Origin: Basidiobolus meristosporus CBS 931.73
Lineage: Eukaryota; Basidiobolomycota; Basidiobolomycetes; Basidiobolales; Basidiobolaceae
Reading direction: 5' to 3'
Length of the DNA: 64,000 bases
Assembly: GCA_002104905.1 (NCBI GenBank)
Contig: MCFE01000379.1
Coordinates: forward strand, 20,254 to 84,253
Shown here: piece after piece, positions 57,797 through 64,000 of the stretch
Numbering within the stretch: the stretch's first letter is position 1
Layout of the letters: each line of letters starts with the position of its first letter
The notes under the pieces: model-generated
The model's database searches: none
What the model was told of the DNA's origin: nothing
Seen by the model: the letters and a program-made list of their open reading frames with translations, nothing else
Translations under genes and position numbers: made by a program

Positions 57797-60455
57797 GGAG
57801 ACAGTCACCAACAGGTGAAATCTTTATTTCAGTTGAAACAAAGAAGCCAGTGCTACTGTTGCAGCTTTGATACAAGAGTGTGTAGCTGAGGGGAATTTGT
57901 TGGTGAGTCAATAAGAAGTGATAATAGCTCTTCAGTGCTCAAGACACTGTTCAGTGGGAAGGGGGTAGCAAGAGAGGTAAAAATGACTTGTGAACAACAT
58001 TAATGAGGGGAATGTGATAAGGATTGATATTCATCATAAAGGGAGTGTGCTGCTGCAGATATTGCTGCCAAAGGTCTGTCAAGTACTTCAGGTAGGCCAG
58101 CTTGGGTTTTTCTGACTGCAGAATATGGTGAGCAAACTTTTGACTTCAGGATCTCCAAGTATAGTTCTCCAGCAGGAGCCAGGTGTAGTGTGGTATGTTC
58201 TCTTCCAGGCCTTAATCAGTGGGTTGTTGCAGTTGTGAAGTCTGAGATATATTCAGGTTCTGAGGTAGAGAAGTCTGATCCTACAGGGCATAAACCCAAA
58301 AGCACCAAGAATAGCATGTCTCTAGGGGCATTCAGGCAAATGAGGCACCAAGGAGGTAATGCACCATACTGCAAGCTTGTCAAGCATAGTGTAGTCTCTA
58401 GAAGTAAGAGAGAGAAGTAGTAAGCCAAATTCCAGGACAGGGAAGACAAACTGCTTGAGTAGAAGGAGGCAGCTGGGAGCTGAAGTTGTAGGAGGAGTAA
58501 CAGCCGGTAGCTTGTGGAGTGCCTATCTTGCCAGGATAATTCTCTTCTTCAGGTGTGCTCCAGAGTCTAGTCCAGTAGGAAGGAAAGGAAAGCCAAGATA
58601 TGTAGCAGAAACCTGAGCAGGTAGAGTGGAGTTCTCCAAGTTGATGGGAGAGCCCAAAGGTACTGTCTTTGCCATGGAAAGCTGGAGATTATTCTTCTGC
58701 AGATACTGGTGGATGGTCTGGGAGTCTTGTTGCAAATTGGAGGAGGATATTCTGATGTCATCAGCAAAGAGAGTAACCAGGCAGTCAGCTGAGAGTCTTG
58801 GGAAATCATTCAGGAAGATGGCAAACAGTATAGGACCAAGCACAGAGCCTTGAACCACTCCATTAGGAACTGAGAACACAGCTAATTGCTCACTTGGGTG
58901 CAGAATTCTTGCTTGTGGATCCAGAAACAGAGACCTGACAAGGAGGGTGAGAGAGGTACTGGAGAAGCATTGCAACTTGGACCAAAGCAGATTTCTGTCA
59001 ACTGAATCAAAGGCCTTAGTAATATCAAACAGAACAGAGGGATACTTGCACTGGAGAGAGTGATCATGGCTAAGTATGACTGCATATTACAAGGAGAGGC
59101 CAGGAACAAAGCCAAATTGTGCAGGGTGAAACTTGAGGGAGTCAGAGTAGAGCTCCTGAGCAAGCAGAAGCTCAAACACCTTTCTGCAGGTGGGCAGCAG
59201 AGATATTGGCCTATAGGAGCTAGGATCCAGGTGCTTTCCTTTACCCTTGTACAGTGGCAGAACATTGGCAAAGGACCATTCCTCAGGAGTAGAAAGCTGG
59301 GCTGAGCATTGCTGAAGCAGTGGAAGCAGAAGTGCAGACATGGCCTTGGTACTAGTCTTCAGAAGCTCATAGGAGATTGTGTCCACACCTGGGGCAGTAG
59401 AGTTGGGAAGCCTCTTGAGCACATTATGGATTATCTCTTGATCAGGTGCAAGTGGGGTTGGCACAGTCTTGAAGTCATGATGAAAGCCAGGAGTTGAGCA
59501 CTGCTTTATAGAGAAGAAGATGTTGGCCAGCTGTTCTGTTGAAGGTAACTTCCTGGAAGAGGGCCTCATTGCCCTGTAGAGTCTTGACACTGTTCTTGTT
59601 ATAGAGTTGGAAGATTGCAGAGGCAAAGAACTCATAATATGGTCCCAGAGCTGAGTATGCAGAGTGTGGTGAATTGCCTTGGAGTGTTGTATTGCTGTCA
59701 GGAGGAGTTTCTCTGTTTTTGGGCTAGGGAAACTCAGATAGCTTTTTTGCAGGGCTGAAACAATGGATTCCCATTTTCTTGAAGTAACAGCAGTAGTCTT
59801 GCATGGCAGTGAGAGAGAGGCAGAGACCAGAATCAAATACTTCACAAAGAGCCAGGCATAGTTGAGATTTTCTGGCAGAGAAAGTAGCAAACTGGCAAGC
59901 TTCAAGTAGTTCACAAAGTCTTTGTTATGATTCTTGGTAGCTCTGTGGGTGAGCACAGTAAGTTTTGGCAGCTTCTTCTTCACAACTGGTTGCATAGAAA
60001 GGGACCAGGCTGGGTGGTCAGAGGCTCTCAAGGTTCCTAGCTCAGCTCCAGAGAATTGCTTGACTTCATTCACAAAGTAGAGGGCAGCAGCAGAAGGGCA
60101 GATCCAGTCAACACATCTTATCTCAGATTGAGCATCTAGTGCTAGCAGATGGCTTTCTCTCAGGAAGTTCAGTAGGAATGTAGACCTTGGTTCATTCTTG
60201 CAGTCAGAGTAGTCTTGTTCACAGGATGGGGAATGCTGAGATCTCCAAGCAAGATAACATGTGCTGATATAGATTGCTGGTATTGCTGAACTTTCTGGCA
60301 TACAACTTGCACTTCCTGAAGGGGGAGACTTGGAGGCAGATAGCAGAGCACCAGACTGATAGTTGGCAACTGGAGAGCAGCACAGTAAGGGGAGTAAAGA
60401 GGAACACAGAGCTGAGGAGTATTGATGGTTGTTGTGCATCAACATTTAAAACTTA
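57794..60455 (-). mobile_element. Non-LTR retrotransposon (LINE) copy A, 5'-truncated
   Basis: The element's 3' end is at the left. It has a TTAGGG/CCCTAA tail, a pyrimidine tract, a 3' stem-loop (TCACC-TGTT-GGTGA on the minus strand) and an AATAAA-like stretch, then ORF2 read leftward from 60455. The 5' part (ORF1 and the start of the endonuclease) is missing. It is nearly identical to LINE copy B over the 900 bp they share. Confidence 0.88.
57853..60455 (-). pseudogene. LINE copy A ORF2 remnant: APE endonuclease and reverse transcriptase
   Basis: Reading leftward: the APE-type endonuclease C-terminal half (ISLVLCYLPPS, HVILLGDL, then VDWICPSA and SDHPAWS after a frameshift near 60180), then RT (LPNSTAPGVDTISYELLK, PLYKGKGKHLDPSSYRPISLL, FDITKAFDSVDRNLLW, VQGSVLGPILF) and the catalytic FADD near 58760. 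The frame is broken by stops near 59087 and 58523 and by other lesions. A C-terminal domain of about 270 residues (seen intact in copy B) ends at 57853. The endonuclease type places it with APE LINEs, not restriction-like-endonuclease LINEs. Confidence 0.85.
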
Positions 60456-61308
60456 GCCAATTTTACTCCGTTTGAAAATCTGGTACCCTAACTGATTTTC
60501 CCTAACCCAAACATAACAAATCCCAGTTACAGTTTATTTTATCCCACCTCAGAATCTATTTTTAGCTATCACACCTGATCTATTTTCAAATGGTCATTAC
60601 GTTATCAACCTATCTGCCAAGCCTTCCCAGGTGATTAGTCATCTGAGATCTATCCAACCATGGTGCAGTTGCCAATACATCAGTTGATTGATGATGTAAT
60701 TTTCATTTATCTTATGCACCTATGAGCACCCAAATTGATTTCAATCAATCCAGTCCCTTGGCGCTTAATAATTCAACTTGATCAGAAAAGTATAAATAAA
60801 GTTTACTGAACCTTTTGGTTTAGTGTGTGTCTCAACAAAATTAAGATTCTGTCTCAGCAAAAATAAGAATCCAACAATTCCGTTCCAGTTTCTATCCAAG
60901 CCTAGTATATCTAGCATTCCAAAGAACACCAAGCCTAGCCTGCCTAGCAAACAAATATCATTGCCTTTATAGCCAACCCAGCTATATCCAAGACCAATAT
61001 TAGATCAGAATCTTCCTGCTAATATTTCCGCCACTCTCTGACAATTCTAAGATTCTGCACTTAATTGTCCCTTTGGTTCAGTTAAACCATTCAAGATCTT
61101 TGTTACACTTTCTCTTGGATACAACAATGGTAGAAGAGATGAATGTGATAGAGGAGGTATTCTTTGTTCCAGGAGTAGAAAAGCAATATATATTAGTCAA
61201 AAGTGTAGAGGGTAGCTGGACCTCAATCAAACACAGGAGGGAAAATCTTGAAAGTAGTCTCTCTAGAGTTGGTCTTGATGGCTGTATGCTTTTGCAGCTA
61301 AGCAACTC
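60456..61308. other. Unidentified segment between LINE A and the first TTAGGG block
   Basis: It has a TATAAATAAAG promoter-like site near 60789, pyrimidine-rich tracts with CAACA, and a plus-strand frame from ATG 61127 (MVEEMNVIEEVFFVPGVEK, 62 codons) closed by the TAG inside the TTAGGG at 61309. It may be the LTR and leader of an unrelated retroelement cut by the telomere-type junction. Plus-strand CCCTAAC and CCCTAACCC occur at about 60486-60512, opposite in sense to the other repeats. Confidence 0.35.
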
Positions 61309-61320
61309 TTAGGGTTAGGG
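61309..61320 (+). repeat. (TTAGGG)2 junction
   Basis: Two exact units lie between the unidentified segment and a short 3'-end stub. Confidence 0.85.
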
Positions 61321-61349
61321 GAGGGAAAGTCATCAAGGTAGGTGAAATC
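61321..61349 (-). mobile_element. Stub 1: ~30-bp 3' end of a LINE/SINE-family element
   Basis: GAGGGAAAGTCATCAAGG followed by TAGGTGAAATC matches only the terminal stem-loop and pyrimidine tract of element C. It stops at AAATC, where TTAGGG repeats begin. Confidence 0.75.
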
Positions 61350-61367
61350 TTAGGGTTAGGGTTAGGG
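61350..61367 (+). repeat. (TTAGGG)3 junction
   Basis: Three exact units precede SINE copy 1, followed by TAGGGGGAGG. Confidence 0.9.
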
Positions 61368-61893
61368 TAGGGGGAGGAAAGTCACCAAGTGGTGAAATCT
61401 TTATTTACTTATGACAAGTATCTAAAGAAGCCAAGTTAATCTGAAGTTTTTCCTAGAAAGCTAGGTCTGAGAGATATCTTCCTGGTAAGCCAGGTCTGAG
61501 AGTTGAGAAGCTGAGTGGTACTATATTTCCTAGTTAGCTAGGTCTGAGAGTGGTTTCCTGGAAAGCCAGGCCTGAGAAGTGAGAATCTGAATATATCTGA
61601 GCTAAGTTATACTGGTTTGCGGTAGCTGAATTGTGGCCGGAATGGCCAGTAGACTGGGGGAACTGAGAGGAATTTCTGGGCAATCACTGGCCAAATTTAC
61701 TAGGCAAATCTGGCCAATTAGCATTTCAAGGATTTCGGCCAATCAGAGCCTTTACTTTGCCCTATGGTTGATCAAGCCATCTCCCAATGAGCACACATCA
61801 ATTTATTAATCAAATTTTGCTGGATCCAGGATTTGAACCCACAACCATGGGTATGGAAGGGTTAGGGATAACCACAAGGCTAAGTGTTCTTGG
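61368..61893 (-). mobile_element. tRNA-derived SINE copy 1
   Basis: The element reads right to left. The 5' head has pol III box A-like TAGCCTTGTGG (complement of 61872-61882) and box B GGTTCAAATCC (complement of 61829-61839). The body carries four small hairpins (61452-61570) and the palindromic TGGCCGGAATGGCCA. The 3' tail AAATAAAGATTTCACC-loop-GGTGA plus a pyrimidine tract matches the LINE tail. It matches SINE copy 2, displaced by 1200 bp, with about a dozen substitutions over ~526 bp. It has no ORF. Confidence 0.88.
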
Positions 61894-61910
61894 TTGGGTT
61901 AGGGTTAGGG
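61894..61910 (+). repeat. TTGGG(TTAGGG)2 junction
   Basis: It separates the 5' end of SINE copy 1 from the next 3'-end stub. Confidence 0.85.
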
Positions 61911-61939
61911 GGGGAGGAAAGTCACCAAGTGGTGAAATC
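61911..61939 (-). mobile_element. Stub 2: ~30-bp 3' end of a SINE-type element
   Basis: GGGGAGGAAAGTCACC followed by AAGTGGTGAAATC is identical to the first 30 bases of the SINE tail and stops at AAATC, as stub 1 does. TTAGGG (61940-61945) follows. Confidence 0.75.
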
Positions 61940-61942
61940 TTA

Positions 61943-62553
61943 GGGGAGGGAAAGTCACCAAGGTAGGTGAAATCTTTATTTGATTTCAGACAAGTCTAAC
62001 TACAAATAAAGAAGCCAGCTGGGAATAGAAGATTCCCAAAGTAAACACTAAGTTGAATATGAATAAATCTAAGCTAAAGTTAAGGCAGTATCCCAGAGTA
62101 CACTGGAGTTCAGGTTCATGGGGGAGTGAAGTAGATAAGCTTGAGAAATATAATAATCTTTAAGGAAGTGGATAACAGCAGGTGAAGGGGAGTTTTTGAT
62201 AAGTGAAGTGAATCTTGAGAGCAGAGATTCCTCTAATGAGAAGGTCTTGTAAACTGGAGAATCAGGAAACTCTTTGAAGGCATGGTCAGTAGGTTCCCAG
62301 TAAAACTGGTCAGAGACATTTTGAGAGAATTGTGTTGCAATACTTTTGTCAAGTACTACCTCCAGAGTGTGATGGTTGATAAATCTCATGTTAACAATTT
62401 TGGATAAATTGTAACCTTGTTGCTTGAGATACATCCTATGCTCAGATATGGGAATAAACTCCACATTGGCAAAGTAGCAGACAGTCCAGTCAGTAGCAGG
62501 AGGTAAATCAGAATTGGCAGGAAACTTTCTTTTAGTCTTGGGAGGAGCAGCAC
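61943..62553 (-). mobile_element. Element C: LINE-related fragment with ORF1-like reading frame
   Basis: It shares the 3' stem-loop tail (TCACCTACCTTGGTGA) and the AAATAAAGATTTC stretch, then carries an open frame instead of RT. Its 5' side is cut at a (TTAGGG)2 junction (62554-62565). Confidence 0.75.
62069..62549 (-). CDS. ORF1-like protein fragment of element C, 5'-truncated
   Basis: The frame is open from the left junction side to a TAA at 62069-62071. It continues upstream of the first ATG (62464) to the TTAGGG junction, reading PKTKRKFPANSDLPPATDW and then VCYFANVEFIPISEHRMYLK. A basic region precedes a compact segment with WTVCYFANVEFIP and INHHTLEVVLD, which is reminiscent of the RRM-plus-CTD part of LINE ORF1 proteins. 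I did not identify the family with certainty. About 160 codons remain. Confidence 0.45.
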
Positions 62554-62565
62554 TTAGGGTTAGGG
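62554..62565 (+). repeat. (TTAGGG)2 junction
   Basis: Two exact units plus TAGGG sit between element C and SINE copy 2. Confidence 0.85.
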
Positions 62566-63093
62566 TAGGGGGGGAGGAAAGTCACCAAGTGGTGAAATCT
62601 TTATTTACTTATGACAAGCATCTAAAGAAGCCAAGTTAATCTGAAGTAATTCCTAGAAAGCTAGGTCTGAGAGATATCTTCCTGGTAAGCCAGGTCTGAG
62701 AGTTGAGAAGCTGAGTGGTACTATATTTCCTAGTTAGCTAGGTCTGAGAGAGGTTTCCTGGAAAGCCAGGCCTGAGAAGTGAGAATCTGAATATATCTGA
62801 GCTAAGTTATCATGGTTTGCGGTAGCTGAATTGTGGCCGGAATGGCCAGTAGACTGGGGGAACTGAGATGTATTTCTGGGCGATCACTGGCCAAATTTAC
62901 TAGGCAAATCTGGCCAATTAGCATTTCAAGGATTTCAGCCAATCAGAGCCTTTACTTTGCCCGATGGTTGATCAAGCCATCTCCCAATGAGCACACATCA
63001 ATTTATTGATCAAATTTTGCTGGATCCAGGATTTGAACCCACAACCATGGGTATGGAAGGGTTAGGGATAACCACAAGGCTAAGTGTTCTTGG
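62566..63093 (-). mobile_element. tRNA-derived SINE copy 2
   Basis: Same organisation as copy 1: box A complement at 63072-63082, box B complement at 63029-63039, four hairpins at 62652-62770, and the shared 3' tail at the left. Both copies begin at the same 5' base next to CTTGG, so both look full-length. The tRNA-like head contains CCCTAACCC. Confidence 0.88.
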
Positions 63094-63099
63094 TTAGGG
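63094..63099 (+). repeat. Single TTAGGG junction
   Basis: It lies between SINE copy 2 and the 3' end of LINE copy B. Confidence 0.8.
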
Positions 63100-64000
63100 G
63101 GGGAGACAGTCACCAACAGGTGAAATCTTTATTTCAGTTGAAACAAAGAAGCCAGCGCTACTGTTGTAGCTTTGATACAAGAGTGTATAGCTGAGGGGAA
63201 TTTGTAGGTAAGTTAATAAGAAGTGATGATAGTTCTTCAGTGCTCAAGACACTGTTCAGTGGGAAGGGGGGTAGCAAGAGAGGTAAGAATGACTTGTGAA
63301 CAACATTAATGAGGGGAATGTGATAAGGATTGATATTCATCATAAAGGGAGTGTGCTGCTGCAGATATTGCTGCCAAAGGTCTGTCAAGTACTTCAGGTA
63401 GGCCAGCTTGGGTTTTTCTGACTGCAGAATATAGTGAGCAAACTTCTTGACTTCAGGATCTCCAAGTATAGTTCTCCAGCAGGAGTCAGGTGTTGTGTGG
63501 TGTGTTCTCTTCCAGGCCTTAATCAGTGGGTTGTTGCAGTTGTGAAGTCTGAGGTATAATCTGGTTCTAAGGTAGAGAAGTCTGATCTTATAGGGCATAA
63601 ACCCAAAAGCACCAAGAATAGCATGTCTGTAGGGGCATTCAGGCAAATGAGGCACCAAGGAGGTAATGCACCATACTGCAAACTTGTCAAGCTTAGTGCA
63701 GTCTCTAGAAGTAAGAGAGAGAAGTGGTAAGCCAAATTCCAGGACAGGGAAGACAAACTGCTTGAGTAGAAGGAGGCAGCTGGGAGCTGAAGTTGTAGGA
63801 GGAGTAACAGCCAGTAGCTTGTGGAGTGCCTGTCTTGCCAGGATAATTCTCTTCTTCAGGTGTGCTCCAGAGTCTAGTCCAGTAGGAAGGAAAGGAAAGC
63901 CAAGATATGTAGCAGAAACCTGAGCAGGTAGAGTGGAGTTCTCCAAGTTGATGGGAGAGCCCAAAGGTACTGTCTTTGCAATGGAAAGCTGGAGATTATT
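63097..64000 (-). mobile_element. LINE copy B (3' end; continues past the window)
   Basis: The 3' tail GGGGGGGAGACAGTCACC followed by AACAGGTGAAATC is the same as in LINE copy A. Sequence homology to 57794-58690 is nearly complete. Confidence 0.88.
63158..64000 (-). CDS. LINE copy B ORF2, C-terminal part (partial)
   Basis: The frame is open from the window edge to TAG at 63158-63160, about 280 residues. It covers the end of the RT thumb (LGSPINLENSTLPAQVSATY, LGFPFLPTGLDSGAHLKKRI) and the C-terminal domain (LPECPYRHAILGAFGFMPYK, SCWRTILGDPEVKKFAHYIL), ending SKLQQ. Unlike copy A it is unbroken over this stretch, so copy B may be younger and could be intact. The catalytic RT motifs lie outside the window. 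Confidence 0.8.
   Translation of the reverse strand, partial: NNLQLSIAKTVPLGSPINLENSTLPAQVSATYLGFPFLPTGLDSGAHLKKRIILARQALHKLLAVTPPTTSAPSCLLLLKQFVFPVLEFGLPLLSLTSRDCTKLDKFAVWCITSLVPHLPECPYRHAILGAFGFMPYKIRLLYLRTRLYLRLHNCNNPLIKAWKRTHHTTPDSCWRTILGDPEVKKFAHYILQSEKPKLAYLKYLTDLWQQYLQQHTPFMMNINPYHIPLINVVHKSFLPLLLPPFPLNSVLSTEELSSLLINLPTNSPQLYTLVSKLQQ

Noticed and set aside
61829-61882. tRNA gene on the minus strand
   Set aside because: Boxes A and B are present but no full cloverleaf forms, and the unit is repeated with a long body; it is the head of a SINE.
1-64000. CRISPR arrays, bacterial operons or prophage
   Set aside because: No spaced direct repeats of CRISPR form; genes are intron-bearing and eukaryotic.

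Overview
The window looks like nuclear DNA of a filamentous or zygomycete-grade fungus. The evidence is short spliceosomal introns (about 51-96 nt, GTAAGT-like donors, CTAAC-like branch points), fungal-type HIS1, GPD, MetAP, SHMT, condensin, a QDE-1/RDR-type RNA-dependent RNA polymerase, TTAGGG-type repeats, and a heavy load of LTR and non-LTR retroelements. Exact taxonomy cannot be fixed from the sequence. A FANCF-like gene and tRNA-derived SINEs would fit an early-diverging fungus, but that is inference.

Layout. 1-12,970: a nest of Ty1/copia elements with 349-bp LTRs. Two plus-strand copies share an LTR. A minus-strand copy is inserted in the LTR of the second with a 5-bp target duplication. 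Copy 1 also carries a 211-bp MITE-like insertion and a 527-bp solo LTR of another family. 13,710-19,440: a 9-exon Ser/Pro-rich coiled-coil protein gene (+), then a type I methionine aminopeptidase (-) and an NAD-glycerol-3-phosphate dehydrogenase (-), all intron-rich. 21,599-22,603: an intronless aquaporin-family gene (-). 22,604-28,080: gene-poor, with decayed LTRs. 28,081-48,213: the gene-dense core. It holds HIS1, two convergent Ras-like GTPases (one frameshifted), ribosomal protein uL15, condensin subunit 1, serine hydroxymethyltransferase, a FANCF-like gene, an AlkB-family dioxygenase, a bHLH factor, tRNA-Thr(CGT), U6 snRNA, an LtrA-family membrane protein and a beta-carbonic anhydrase. 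49,400-52,786: a cellular RdRP (-). 55,575-57,783: a truncated copia copy facing an inverted LTR.

57,784-64,000 is the most unusual part. It is a head-to-tail array of non-LTR retroelements, all on the minus strand and separated by 1-3 TTAGGG units. It contains two LINE copies (APE endonuclease plus reverse transcriptase), two nearly identical ~527-bp tRNA-derived SINEs, an ORF1-only fragment and two ~30-bp stubs. All of them end in the same 3' stem-loop plus pyrimidine tract and then CCCTAA. The SINE body carries four stem-loops whose stems covary. The orientation is what telomere-primed or telomere-repeat-targeted retrotransposition would produce, with the chromosome end to the right.

Three conserved genes (Ras-like copy 1, condensin, FANCF-like) each need exactly one single-base correction to be open. 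These may be assembly errors or real lesions. The housekeeping genes share no obvious pathway; they are ordinary fungal neighbours. The RdRP is the one gene that could act against the repeats around it.
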